Shown here: positions 1 through 10,556 of the stretch, piece by piece
Position numbering within the stretch: the stretch's first letter is position 1
Layout: each line of letters starts with the position of its first letter
Source: Bradyrhizobium sp. NDS-1
GTDB taxonomy: Bacteria > Pseudomonadota > Alphaproteobacteria > Rhizobiales > Xanthobacteraceae
Length of the DNA stretch: 64,000 nt
Direction: 5' to 3'
Assembly: GCF_032918005.1 (NCBI RefSeq)
Contig: NZ_CP136628.1
Location: 5,565,501 to 5,629,500, forward strand
Notes under the pieces: generated by a model
What the model saw: the letters and a program-made list of their open reading frames with translations, nothing else
Databases searched by the model: none
Told to the model about the DNA's origin: nothing
Program-made: the position numbers and the translations under genes

Positions 1-3000
1 GCAGCGCGCGCGTGCCGGCGTAGAAGAACGCACGGCCGAGCCCGGATGCCGCCTCGGCGCCGGCGCCCGCGCCCGCACCGGTGTTGCAGGCGGACAGGAC
101 GACCCAGTCCGCGTCCAGCTTGAGGCCGAGGATCTCCTCCATGGTCAGGAGCCCGTCGCCGCCCTCGCCCGTCACCACCGGCGACGACAAAGCGAGCGCC
201 GGTTGCGTCAATCCGTTCAGCTCGCCCGGGACCAGACCGTGGGTGGCAAAGGCCAGGATCTTGAAGCCCGAGAGGTTCATGGTCTTCACCGCGCTCTCGG
301 TCGCCCTCTTGCCGAGGAACAGCACCTTCGAGGGGTCCGCCTGCAAGGCCAGCGCGATCGACTTCAACTCGTCGGCGGTATCGGGAAGCCTGGGCAGGAG
401 GCCCAGCTCGGCGCTGTCGACGCCGTCGAGCTTGGGACTGTTGCGCCGCTTCAGCGGCCCGCCGCGCGTGATGTTGCCGCCGGCATCGGCGACCTGGATC
501 TTCTCCCCGCTGCTTTCCGCCTCGGCGTGCTGATCGGCGTTGAAATAGGGATCGCCGAACGCGACGAGGTCGCCGCGGCCCGGCTTGCCGGGCGGCAATT
601 GCCGCAACGTGCGCAACGCTGCCGCCGACGGCACCGTCGACACGGCATGGGTCCGCGCCAGCCACGGCACGTTGCGATAGCCGACGAAAAGGGGATCCTC
701 GTCCGCAGCCACCTCTGCCGGTGCCGTCGGCAACAGGGACAGCGGCAGGAGTCCAAGCGCGCCGTTGGTCACGACGATCAGGTTCTTGGCCGGCTTCCAG
801 CCGCTCTCGACCGGCTTGAGCAGCAGCTCGTAGAGCTCATGACCGAGCTTGAGGTCGAACGGCGGAATGTCCGAGATCATCGCAGCCTGCGGCTCGAGCG
901 CTTCACGCAGCTTGCGGATCTTGCTCTCGATGTCGCCGATCTTGGCTTGCACGGCGGCGAACGCCACCGGCCCCGATTTCGGCACGGCCCAAACGAAGCT
1001 GCCGTTCTGGCCGAAATAGAACGACAGCATGGCCTCGTCGTCGGCCAGCGTCGCGCGGATCTCGGCGACGCTCGGCGGCTTGGGCGAGACGAGATCGGCG
1101 TAGATCGGGAACTTCTGCTTGATCTCCTGGCGCGCCTTGTCGCGCTGGCCGCGCAACGCCGCGATCGAGGCCTGAATTTGTGCAACGCCTTTCTCGTCGC
1201 GCTCCGCCGCCGGAAGCGTAAGCACGTTGTTGAGCGTGCCGAGCTGAGCGTTGACCTGCTTGGTCAGATCCTGCTCCTTGCGCACGAGCTCGGCGAGCGC
1301 GGGATCCTTGGCCGCCGCGCGCGCGCTCGAAGCTGCCAATGCCTGCTGCACCGAGCGGCCGCGGACGGCATCGGCGAGGCTGAACGTCTCATCACCGACG
1401 TTCTTGCCGGCTCCTTCCGCCCTGCCGAGCAGCAGCAGATAGCTCTCGACGATGGTCTGCAGCCGCTGGCTGCGCGCGGCCACTACGGTCGTGTTCTCGT
1501 CGTCGGCGTTCTCGTTGGCGCTCGCCATCATGACCGGAATGGCGGCCTTGAACTCCCTGATCGCGTCGGCATCGCGCCGCGCGCGCATCAATCCGACCGC
1601 CAGCGTGCCGCGCGCCGAGGCGGCGTCGAAGTGGTTTTCCCCGACCCGGGCGACCTGCTTCTTCACGAGCTGTTCGGCGGCGGCGATGCCGGCGTCCAGC
1701 TGCCCGGCACCATAGAGCGACAGGATCCGGGACGGATTGAGCTCGAACACCTGGCGACGCTGCGCATCCCAGCCGGCGACGGCCTTGTCGATCCGCGCGA
1801 ACATCGCGTTCGCTTCGGCATTCTGGCGCCGCAGCGTCAGGATGCCGGCGAGCTGCGAAAGCAGTTGCACGGTGGTCTGCGCCTCCTCGGGCACACCGAC
1901 GGTCTTGTTGATATCGAGGGCGACGCGGCCGAGCTTCTCGGCTTCTTCGTAACGGCCCTGGTCGACCAGAATGCCCGCCAAACCCATGACGTAGCGCGGC
2001 GTAACCGAGTTGTACTTGCCGGTGTCCTGCAGGCGCGAGAGCAGCGCACGGCGCGCGTCCACCTCGGCCTCGGCGAGCCGGCCCTGCTTCGCCTTCATGC
2101 GCGCCTGGCTCAAGACGGTGCCGTCGATCGCCTGCAGCAGAATCGTCTCGGCCGGCGCATTGTCGGACGCCATGATCGCCTTCGTGCTCGCGCGCTTGCG
2201 CACCTCCGCCATGCGGTACGCTGCCTCGGCGTCGGCATACTGCCCGCGCGCCTCGAAGACGAGTGCCCGAGAGATTTCAAGCTCGCCTTCCCAGCTCTGC
2301 CCGAACTTCGCATAGGCGGCTCGCCAATTGGGATGGCCGCTGGTGCGCGCCTCCTGGATAGCGCTCTGGCTGCGGCGGAGATAGGCCTCGGCTTGCGCGA
2401 GATCGCCCATCTGGACCAGAACGGCCGCGATCGCGCGGTTCGTGGTGAATATGAAGCCCTTGGCGCCCGGCATGCTGGCCGATTCGCGGAGAAGCCTTTG
2501 CATGATCTCGAGCGCGCGCTTCGGATCACCGGCGATAGAGTGCTGAAGCGACTGAAGCTGCAACATCCGCCCGAGCAGTTGCGGGCCGACAGCCCCGCGC
2601 CCGACCTCCACGGCCTTGTCGGCATCGGACATCGCTTCGGCGAGGCGTCCGAGCTGCGCGCGCGCATTGGCGCGATCGAAATAGAGCTGCGCGAGATCCT
2701 GGCGGGACTCCTTCCCGGTCGGTGCCGTGTCGGCGTCCGCCTTCAGTTCGGCGATCATCTTCTCGTCGGGCTTGTCGCCATCGAGGATCGCCGTGATGTC
2801 GGCGATGCTGCGCGGCGGCGCGACGAAATCCTTCGGCAGCGCCGTACCTGACTCGAGCTTGGGCGCCGCGTCCTTGGGAAGCTCCACCGCAACATTGGCA
2901 CGCCCATTGGCGGCATTCAGCGCGGCCATCACACAGGCCCTGACCTGAGGCGCTGCCTTGGCGCGGCAGGCTTCGAGATTGGCGCCTCCGGCCGGCCCTC

Positions 3001-3184
3001 CGCCGGCGCGCATGCAAGCTTGCACGATCGGCCGGCCGGCCGTCATCCGGCAATTCTCGAGCGCTCCTTCCTTGCTCAGCGCGGCTGCGGAGCCGGTGGA
3101 CCCGAGCAGAACGGCAAGTGCCAGCAGATGGCGGGGGAAAGCGTCCGGACGGCTCTTGAACGGACGCGGGGCGTCTAAGCTCAT
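1..3184 (-). CDS. TPR-repeat CHAT domain protein (caspase-like protease fold), 3' end cut by window
   Basis: The reading frame runs from an ATG at 3184 to the window edge without a stop (about 1061 codons seen), so the C-terminus is missing. Residues about 15-35 look like a signal peptide. A Cys-bearing segment follows, then a long alpha-helical region (about 150-650) that reads as tetratricopeptide repeats, then a CHAT domain from about residue 750. The caspase-type dyad is visible: His982 in the motif FATHG and Cys1033 in SACNTG. CHAT proteins with TPRs are peptidases (separase/caspase clan) or scaffolds; an exported one could act in the periplasm. The target is unknown. The gene is monocistronic here, with about 210 bp to the next gene on the same strand. 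The family call is firm, the role is not. Confidence 0.9.
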   Translation of the reverse strand, partial: MSLDAPRPFKSRPDAFPRHLLALAVLLGSTGSAAALSKEGALENCRMTAGRPIVQACMRAGGGPAGGANLEACRAKAAPQVRACVMAALNAANGRANVAVELPKDAAPKLESGTALPKDFVAPPRSIADITAILDGDKPDEKMIAELKADADTAPTGKESRQDLAQLYFDRANARAQLGRLAEAMSDADKAVEVGRGAVGPQLLGRMLQLQSLQHSIAGDPKRALEIMQRLLRESASMPGAKGFIFTTNRAIAAVLVQMGDLAQAEAYLRRSQSAIQEARTSGHPNWRAAYAKFGQSWEGELEISRALVFEARGQYADAEAAYRMAEVRKRASTKAIMASDNAPAETILLQAIDGTVLSQARMKAKQGRLAEAEVDARRALLSRLQDTGKYNSVTPRYVMGLAGILVDQGRYEEAEKLGRVALDINKTVGVPEEAQTTVQLLSQLAGILTLRRQNAEANAMFARIDKAVAGWDAQRRQVFELNPSRILSLYGAGQLDAGIAAAEQLVKKQVARVGENHFDAASARGTLAVGLMRARRDADAIREFKAAIPVMMASANENADDENTTVVAARSQRLQTIVESYLLLLGRAEGAGKNVGDETFSLADAVRGRSVQQALAASSARAAAKDPALAELVRKEQDLTKQVNAQLGTLNNVLTLPAAERDEKGVAQIQASIAALRGQRDKARQEIKQKFPIYADLVSPKPPSVAEIRATLADDEAMLSFYFGQNGSFVWAVPKSGPVAFAAVQAKIGDIESKIRKLREALEPQAAMISDIPPFDLKLGHELYELLLKPVESGWKPAKNLIVVTNGALGLLPLSLLPTAPAEVAADEDPLFVGYRNVPWLARTHAVSTVPSAAALRTLRQLPPGKPGRGDLVAFGDPYFNADQHAEAESSGEKIQVADAGGNITRGGPLKRRNSPKLDGVDSAELGLLPRLPDTADELKSIALALQADPSKVLFLGKRATESAVKTMNLSGFKILAFATHGLVPGELNGLTQPALALSSPVVTGEGGDGLLTMEEILGLKLDADWVVLSACNTGAGAGAGAEAASGLGRAFFYAGTRAL

Positions 3185-3393
3185 CTCTAAGGACCTTTGG
3201 AAAAATGACTTTGAAGAAACGTGACAATCCTATCTGGCCGGCCCGGAAGGACAAGGGCCTTCAATGCCGGTTCCCGTCTGCCTCAACAGGGTTGGGCGGC
3301 TAGGGCCGGCACGGTTCCATGGATACGGACAGGCGGCTCAGGCTGATCAGCCGCCGGGCCAAGATGGCCGCATTCGACAGACGGAGACCGCCC

Positions 3394-4155
3394 TCAGCCC
3401 TTCGAGACGACGGCGCGGCCGTAAGGCGGCTGCGCCGCGACCGGCGGGTTGGCGGTCTGGGCGGCGAGCTCGCCGATCAGGCGATCGGCATCGGCCGCCA
3501 TGCCGTCGGGCGCCTGGATCACCAAGCGCTCGAGCGCCCAGCGGTAGGACGAAACGCGCTGCTCCAGGCACTGCTGCACCCACTGCACGATCAGCGAATT
3601 CTCCTGCATGCGTGCGACCGCGTCGGCCTTCTCCCGCGGCGAAAGGGCAGAGACGCGCGCCATGCTGGCGTCGCGCTTCCTGTCGAGATCGATGACGCGG
3701 ATCGCAGAGGCGAAGAACGGCTCGAAACGGGTGATGTCGTTGCGCACGTCCTCGATCAGCTGCGCATAACGTGAGGAATGCGAGCGGTGCGGCTCGTCGA
3801 TCAGCGTGCGTCCGTACATGGTTCGGTCGAACACGATCTTCTGACGCCAGGGCGAGGGTAGCGGCTTGTAGTCGCCGAACACGCTCTTCCAAGCGGGGCG
3901 CGACAGCGGCGGCTCGATCATGGGATAGGCGAGGTCGCGCAGCTGGCGCTCTTCGTCGGTGAGCTGGAATTGCGAAGGATTCAGGCCGACGCTGGAGGTG
4001 ACCTCCGCGCCCAGCCAGCGATGCATGTCGTCACTGCGCATGTCGGCGCGGGTGCGGCCGAAATCACCACCGCTGCACGCGCCGAGCGTGGCAGCAAGCA
4101 GCGCGAGCAGGACGGCCGATAGGACGGGCCGGATCTGGCGGATGGTATCCGGCAT
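3394..4155 (-). CDS. Putative lipoprotein of unknown function
   Basis: A 253-residue product starting at the ATG at 4155. I chose this start because it places a type II signal peptide at the N-terminus: charged residues, a hydrophobic stretch (about 10-22) and a lipobox ending in Leu-Gly-Ala-Cys with Cys27. A longer reading from 4239 would bury this signal. The mature part is charged and mostly helical, with no enzymatic motif that I recognise; similar proteins in Bradyrhizobium are annotated as hypothetical. It lies 16 bp downstream of a 62-codon small ORF and is probably co-transcribed with it. Confidence 0.75.
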   Translation of the reverse strand: MPDTIRQIRPVLSAVLLALLAATLGACSGGDFGRTRADMRSDDMHRWLGAEVTSSVGLNPSQFQLTDEERQLRDLAYPMIEPPLSRPAWKSVFGDYKPLPSPWRQKIVFDRTMYGRTLIDEPHRSHSSRYAQLIEDVRNDITRFEPFFASAIRVIDLDRKRDASMARVSALSPREKADAVARMQENSLIVQWVQQCLEQRVSSYRWALERLVIQAPDGMAADADRLIGELAAQTANPPVAAQPPYGRAVVSKG

Positions 4156-4171
4156 TGCAGGTAACCGGATG

Positions 4172-4360
4172 TCAGCGACGGCGGCGTCGGCGCCCCGGCG
4201 CTGTGCCCTGCTCAGGCCCGCGATCGCCGCTGGTTTCATCTGCCTCGCGCTCGATACGGATGACGGGAAGGATCAGGATCGTTCCCATGTCCGCGCGCGG
4301 AGCGACATCCCCCGACGAGCCCACCCGGCGACCGGCCGGAAATTCTATGATGGTCCCCAT
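4172..4360 (-). CDS. Small basic protein with a duplicated MGTI motif
   Basis: A 62-codon ORF from an ATG at 4360, preceded by a good ribosome site (GAAGAGAG, about 6 nt upstream). The product contains the segment Arg-Ala-Asp-Met-Gly-Thr-Ile twice at the DNA level: once across the start codon and once around residue 25. It ends in a run of arginines (GRRRRRR). The next gene, a lipoprotein, starts 16 bp after its stop. I do not recognise a family. The ribosome site, the conserved-looking MGTII motif and the tight spacing argue that it is real. A second internal ATG at 4288 also starts with Met-Gly-Thr-Ile, so two products are conceivable. Confidence 0.5.
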   Translation of the reverse strand: MGTIIEFPAGRRVGSSGDVAPRADMGTILILPVIRIEREADETSGDRGPEQGTAPGRRRRRR

Positions 4361-4545
4361 GTCAGCTCTCTTCAATTGCCGCGCGACCGAACGCGCCCCT
4401 GCAACATGCAATTCATTAAGATCAGTTCATGGTTAACGGGGTGTAAACGCGGCGTTCGGACCGTATCCGCACGGGCCGGCCGCGGTGTCCCGCTGCGGCA
4501 CGAAACCGCGGCAAGACGAGCGTTCCGCTTCACGCCTCGTTTTCC

Positions 4546-4560
4546 TTAACGAGCCTTTAA
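4546..4560. promoter_or_regulatory. CtrA-type binding site TTAA-N7-TTAA
   Basis: The bases TTAA, seven bases (CGAGCCT), then TTAA match the full CtrA consensus of alphaproteobacteria exactly in both half-sites. The site lies 55 bp upstream of the DUF2336 start codon at 4615, a usual position for CtrA control. A CtrA-like half-site (TTAACCAT, minus strand, near 4432) lies between it and the divergent small gene. Binding is inferred from the motif only. Confidence 0.5.
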
Positions 4561-4614
4561 AGGAGCCCGCGATAGGCTGGCGACGAGTATCTCTTCCAGG
4601 TCGCGTATTTCTCC

Positions 4615-5592
4615 ATGACCAAGTCGCTGTTTCCCGGATTCGACGGGCTGATGTCCCTCTCCCGTCGCGAAGGCGTCGATGTTCGGCCGACGCTGCTGCG
4701 CGTGCTGACCGACCTTTACGTCCAGACGCGCGTCCACAGCGAGGACGAGCAGCGTCAGTTTACCGAACTGGCAACACGGCTGATCGACCAGGTCGACGAT
4801 GCGACGCGTGCGGCCATCAAGGCCAAGCTCGCGATTTATCCGCAGACGCCCGTCCCGGTGCTGCAGAAACTCGGGCTGGTCGCCGCGCAGGAAGGCCGCA
4901 GGGTTCCGCTCGCCCGCGAGATCCCAACTCCCGCACCCGCTCCAGCGCCGGTCCGCACGCCCTCGGACGCCGAGCTGCGCATGGCCTCGAACATGGCGAT
5001 GCAGCCGAAAGACGCCGCCGAGATCCACGACATGTTCTTCCGCGCCGGCGCATCCGAGCGCGCGCTGATCCTGCACAATCTGGCTCAGACCCCGCTGAAG
5101 GCCGCGCCGCGGATTCCGACCGTGCGCGCCAAGCGCGCGATCCAGATCCTGGAGATGGCGGCGGTCGCGGGCGACGTCGAGAGCTTCACCCTGGAGCTCG
5201 GCGACAGCCTGATCCTGCCCTCGCGCGTCGCAGCGCAGATCGTCGACGATGCCGGCGGGGAGGCGCTCGCGGTCGCGGCGCGGGCGCTCGACATGCCGAG
5301 CCCGAACTTCCAGCGCATTCTGCTGTTCTTCAAGCCGGAGATCGGCACGTCGGTGACCGAGGTGTACCGGCTGTCGCGGCTCTACGACCGCCTCAGCGAC
5401 CGCTCGGCGCTGGTGATGCTGGCGGCCTGGCGCGGCTCGACGCTCGCCGTCACCCGCGCGAAGTACCAGCCGTCACTTCACGACGGCGAACGCCAGCGCG
5501 TCCGCGCCGGCGCGAGCCAGACGCGGCCGGGCGTGCAGCCCGGCGCGATGCCGCCGCGCCGCACTGGCACCGACGGATCGTCGGAGCGGTGA
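4615..5592 (+). CDS. DUF2336 domain-containing protein
   Basis: A 325-residue, mostly alpha-helical soluble protein. The N-terminal 60 residues, with the pattern LLRVLTDLYV..RVHSEDE..FTELATRLI, match the start of DUF2336 proteins, a family widespread in Rhizobiales and Caulobacterales with no defined biochemical role. A Pro/Ala-rich linker sits at about residues 101-116. The C-terminal 30 residues are basic and look disordered. A second member of the family is at 36901 in this window. The predicted CtrA site upstream suggests cell-cycle control. Function unknown. Confidence 0.8.
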   Translation: MTKSLFPGFDGLMSLSRREGVDVRPTLLRVLTDLYVQTRVHSEDEQRQFTELATRLIDQVDDATRAAIKAKLAIYPQTPVPVLQKLGLVAAQEGRRVPLAREIPTPAPAPAPVRTPSDAELRMASNMAMQPKDAAEIHDMFFRAGASERALILHNLAQTPLKAAPRIPTVRAKRAIQILEMAAVAGDVESFTLELGDSLILPSRVAAQIVDDAGGEALAVAARALDMPSPNFQRILLFFKPEIGTSVTEVYRLSRLYDRLSDRSALVMLAAWRGSTLAVTRAKYQPSLHDGERQRVRAGASQTRPGVQPGAMPPRRTGTDGSSER

Positions 5593-5632
5593 GGCTGAAC
5601 GCGACTTGATACGGTCGGTCGCTCCACAAACG

Positions 5633-5718
5633 CGTCATGCCCGCGCTTGTCCCGCGCATCCACGTCTTGGCTTCATACGAGAAGAACGTGGATGGCCGGG
5701 ACAAGCCCGGCCATGACG
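5633..5718. repeat. Palindromic intergenic repeat (GTCATGCCCG family)
   Basis: About 86 bp with outer inverted arms (CGTCATGCCCG on the left, CCGGCCATGACG on the right) and inner complementary blocks around CATCCACG and CGTGGAT. This layout is typical of the abundant palindromic intergenic repeats of Bradyrhizobium genomes. It sits between two convergent genes and could fold into a transcript hairpin that ends or protects both messages. A related half-copy is at about 61362. Confidence 0.7.
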
Positions 5719-5735
5719 CCGCGATAGCGTCCTAG

Positions 5736-6080
5736 TTACGCCTTCGCCAATTCCAGAAAATGCCGCCCGGCGCGATCCTCGGTCTCGACGATCCAGGCGT
5801 CCGGATCGAAGCGGACTTCCTTAGTGAGACGTTCCTCGATGGTGTGCTCCGGCAGCGGCTGCGGCGCGACCGGCACGAAGAAGCGATCGACGGGGCGGCC
5901 GTCGTCGTAAGAGGTCTGCGGCGCCGGCGCGTAGAGCATCGCATGGCCGTTGAGCAGCGACACCTTCACGAACACCGCGCCCGCCTCCTCGGCGCCGCGA
6001 CGGCGGACCGCGCCGAACACGCCCTCGGTCTGGCACCGGCGCAGGTAAGCCGCGACCCATATGTTGGATTTCAAACGCAT
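5736..6080 (-). CDS. DUF1491 family protein
   Basis: A 114-residue protein. It starts MRLKSNIWVAAYLRRCQ and contains the aromatic and acidic stretch DPDAWIVETED near the end; both are characteristic of DUF1491, a family confined to alphaproteobacteria and without known function. There is no signal peptide or membrane segment, so it is probably cytoplasmic. It is convergent with the DUF2336 gene. Confidence 0.85.
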   Translation of the reverse strand: MRLKSNIWVAAYLRRCQTEGVFGAVRRRGAEEAGAVFVKVSLLNGHAMLYAPAPQTSYDDGRPVDRFFVPVAPQPLPEHTIEERLTKEVRFDPDAWIVETEDRAGRHFLELAKA

Positions 6081-6133
6081 GAGTCGAACGATAGGCCAGC
6101 GCGGCGCACGCCGCCAGTGTCAGCGTCCGATTG

Positions 6134-6343
6134 TCACGCCTTGCCTACACCCTGCCCGCCGTTGATCTGGCGCGCAACGAGGTATGACAGCGGCATCGCA
6201 AGCGCAAATCCCACGGCGACCGCGTAGGGAATGTTCCTGATCGCGTCGGCGGCGAAGCTCGGCACCATCAGCACCACGATCAGGCTGACGCCCGCCAGCA
6301 CCGTGCCGAGCATGATCCAGACCAGGACGGAGACCTTGAACAT
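6134..6343 (-). CDS. Small two-helix membrane protein
   Basis: A 69-residue product from the ATG at 6343, preceded by an AGAGAGG ribosome site about 6 nt upstream, which is why I prefer this start to upstream in-frame codons. Two hydrophobic segments (about residues 5-27 and 39-60) predict an inner-membrane hairpin. A short Gly-rich tail follows. No family motif is recognised; similar short membrane proteins are annotated as hypothetical in Bradyrhizobium. Confidence 0.65.
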   Translation of the reverse strand: MFKVSVLVWIMLGTVLAGVSLIVVLMVPSFAADAIRNIPYAVAVGFALAMPLSYLVARQINGGQGVGKA

Positions 6344-6496
6344 GACAACCTCTCTTCTTCGTTGAAGACGAGCGATCATGTTCCCGCATCTGTCGGCCGT
6401 CATTGATCCCAAGCAAATCGCGCCTGCAGGACGCGCCATGGTCTGCCGGCGCGTGACGGGCGGAATTGATCGGCGTCAATGACAGTGGAGTGCGCG

Positions 6497-7193
6497 TTAT
6501 TCGACGGGATGGCCGATCGCGGCTCCGAGTTCGCGCAGCAGCCGATCGGACACCTGGCCGGTGACCTGCATCTTGTGCTCGCGCTCGAACTTCTGGATCG
6601 CGGACTGGGTCTCGCCGCTCATCGTGCCCGTGATCTTCAAGTTCCCGTAGCCATATTCGGACAGCGCACGCTGCACGCCGGCGATACGCCGTGCGGCCGG
6701 GCTCTGCGGCACGGGAATCGGCGCCGGCGGCCGCATCGCGGACGGCGGCGTCGACGTCGTTTGCTTGACCAGATTGGTCATCGGATCGTTCGAGCGCGTC
6801 GAGGCGGTCGCTTCGACCGGTTTTTCGGGCGCCTTCTCGGCGGCGCGCTCGGCAGGTCTGGGCTCGGCGCGGAATTCCGTTGCGCGCGGCTCGAGCGGCG
6901 ATGTGTCGGCGCCGACCGGACGCGGACGCGGCAAGGGATTCGACAGCGACGCCGAGGACGGCGCGGGGAGATTGATCACCGTGCCGAACATCGGCGCGGG
7001 ATGCCGGCCGGTCTGGAGGAACAGCGCATTGGCAACGATCGCACCGATCGCAGCGACGGCGACGAGGCCAGCCAGCGTGTCCTTGGGGCTGTGCAGCAGC
7101 ACGCGCAAGACGAGATTGCGCTCGGTCTCGACATCGACAACCGCGGCCTTGGCGCCGCGGCGGCGACGAGCGGATTCGTCCTTGGCAGACTTC

Positions 7194-7201
<8 letters not shown>
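6497..7201 (-). CDS. Membrane-anchored peptidoglycan-binding domain protein
   Basis: A 234-residue protein. It has a basic N-terminus, one membrane segment (about 42-62), a Pro/Ala/Glu-rich linker (about 75-165) and a C-terminal PG_binding_1 domain (about 170-228) with the repeat-like pattern VQRALSEYGYGNLKITG..G..T..AIQKFE. The domain binds cell-wall peptides; there is no catalytic domain. Its start overlaps the last 8 bp of the upstream sensor kinase gene, so the two are co-transcribed. That suggests a wall-linked partner or an output of the kinase pathway (inference). Confidence 0.85.
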
Positions 7202-9110
<1,909 letters not shown>

Positions 9111-9451
9111 CGTGTCAGAGCGACCTTAAACGAGTGCTAAGGCGGCGCGGAGTGCGGCCGGAGGCCGGGACATCGCGGGGCTTTTTAGACGATTTGGCGA
9201 CGTCTTCAGTGAGGATGGTGAACACAGGGTTTCACCGTGCGACGCATGGTTTCGAATTGGTGGATGCGCCCGCCGGCGGAATCACGGGCGCCGGCGTCAA
9301 TCGAAAATTTACGACATCTTCGATCTCGAAGAATTTTGCGTAAATTTTCCGCGAATTAAGCTCAAGGCAATCACTTGCGATTTATCGAGAGTTGCTAGGT
9401 CCGACTTCCGCGGAGATCGCCGCGGGCGAGATCGAACGTACAGGTCGCAAG
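9111..9451. other. Divergent intergenic region with an AT-rich core
   Basis: About 340 bp between the kinase gene (minus) and the DUF5330 gene (plus). No credible ORF. The stretch 9300-9385 is much richer in A and T than its surroundings and holds a nested inverted repeat (listed separately). It presumably carries the promoters for both directions, but I cannot assign -35/-10 boxes with confidence. Confidence 0.6.
9303..9349. repeat. Nested inverted repeat, possible operator or cruciform
   Basis: Perfect 11-bp arms GAAAATTTACG (9303-9313) and CGTAAATTTTC (9339-9349) enclose a second perfect inverted repeat, TCTTCGA-TC-TCGAAGA (9317-9332). The element is AT-rich in a GC-rich genome and lies 103 bp upstream of the DUF5330 start. 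There is no T-tract for a terminator. It may bind a dimeric or tetrameric regulator. Confidence 0.55.
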
Positions 9452-9895
9452 ATGCGCTTTCTGCTTCGCATCACATTCTGGCTCGGGCTGGTGCTGGTGC
9501 TCCTGCCCAGGGACAAGACACCCGAATCGGAGAAGCTGCCGCAGATCGGCGCCGCCGACGCGGTGCAGGCTGCGACCGCGGCCGTCTCCGACATGACCCA
9601 ATTCTGCAAGCGCCAGCCGGCGGCCTGCGAGGTCGGCGGACAGGCCGCGACCATCATCGGCCAGCGCGCACAGGACGGCGCGCGCAAGATCTACCAGATC
9701 ATCAACGACAAGAAAGAGCAGATCTCCAACGACAAGAACGACAAGAACGAGAGGAACGACAAGAAGGCGCCCGACCATACCGGCTCGATCGCGATGGTCG
9801 GCGAAGGCGATGTCGTCGCGAGCGAAGCGCCGCGCGACACGCTGAGCCAGGACGACCTCGCGCTGGAATGGCGCGGCCCGCAGGCGGCGAATTAG
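9452..9895 (+). CDS. DUF5330 domain-containing protein
   Basis: A 147-residue product from the ATG at 9452. The N-terminus MRFLLRITFWLGLVLVLLP is one hydrophobic segment (signal anchor). It is followed by a region with two cysteines (about residues 50 and 57), matching DUF5330 proteins of Rhizobiales. The middle is very rich in Lys, Asn and Asp, as short DK/DKN repeats at about residues 88-105, and is probably disordered. An upstream in-frame ATG at 9392 would add 20 residues before the hydrophobic segment and is less likely. Function unknown; probably periplasmic and membrane-tethered. Confidence 0.8.
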   Translation: MRFLLRITFWLGLVLVLLPRDKTPESEKLPQIGAADAVQAATAAVSDMTQFCKRQPAACEVGGQAATIIGQRAQDGARKIYQIINDKKEQISNDKNDKNERNDKKAPDHTGSIAMVGEGDVVASEAPRDTLSQDDLALEWRGPQAAN

Positions 9896-10118
9896 AGAGC
9901 GTCCTCGCAAGCTCCGGCCATGTCCGCATGGCTCGCCGCTTTCCGCAGCGGCAGCTTCAGCCTTGTCTTTCCCGCGACAAGACCAGATCGACCTCCCCAC
10001 GCATGGAGAGCTACCAGAGGGCCGGCCGTAAGCGTTCCGATCGACAATTCGTGCCCAAACCCTATCGATTTCGGCTTCTCGGACCCCTATATTGGCGGGA
10101 AGCGGGAACACGGGCAGC

Positions 10119-10547
10119 ATGACCACCATCGACGAAATCAGGGACAATTTCGAGCTTCTGGACGAGTGGGACGACCGCTACCGGTATGTCATCGAGCTTG
10201 GGCGCACCCTGGAACCGATGCCCGAGGCGGAACATTCCGCCGAGAACAAGGTCAATGGCTGCGTCAGCCAGGTCTGGCTCCAGAAGCTGGTCGATCGTGA
10301 CGGCGGCGCGCCGATCCTGAGATATCGCGGCGACAGCGACGCACATATCGTGCGCGGTCTGGTCGCGATCGTGCTGTCGCTCTATTCCGGACGCACGCCG
10401 CGGGAGATCCTCGATACCGACGCGATCTCCGTATTCAACGAGTTCGGCTTTCGCGATCATCTGACGCCGCAGCGCTCCAACGGCCTGCGCTCGATGGTCG
10501 AGCGCATCAAGACCGATGCGAAAGAGGCGCTGGCGGAAGCGTCGTAA
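10119..10547 (+). CDS. sufE: SufE family cysteine desulfuration protein
   Basis: A 142-residue protein. SufE accepts sulfur from the cysteine desulfurase SufS and passes it to the SufBCD scaffold for Fe-S cluster assembly in the cytoplasm. The acceptor cysteine is Cys48 in the family motif VNGCVSQVW. The C-terminal stretch LTPQRSNGLRSMVERI is also typical. The start at 10119 fits the family length; an in-frame upstream ATG (10092) lacks support. The suf operon itself is not in this window, so the gene is separate from its partners. Confidence 0.93.
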   Translation: MTTIDEIRDNFELLDEWDDRYRYVIELGRTLEPMPEAEHSAENKVNGCVSQVWLQKLVDRDGGAPILRYRGDSDAHIVRGLVAIVLSLYSGRTPREILDTDAISVFNEFGFRDHLTPQRSNGLRSMVERIKTDAKEALAEAS

Positions 10548-10556
10548 AGAAGCTTC

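Noticed and set aside
203..2851. 882-codon plus-strand ORF opposite the CHAT gene
   Set aside because: It is the complement of a clear TPR-CHAT coding frame; its translation is Arg/Leu/Gly-rich with no family motif. Long antisense ORFs are expected at this GC content.
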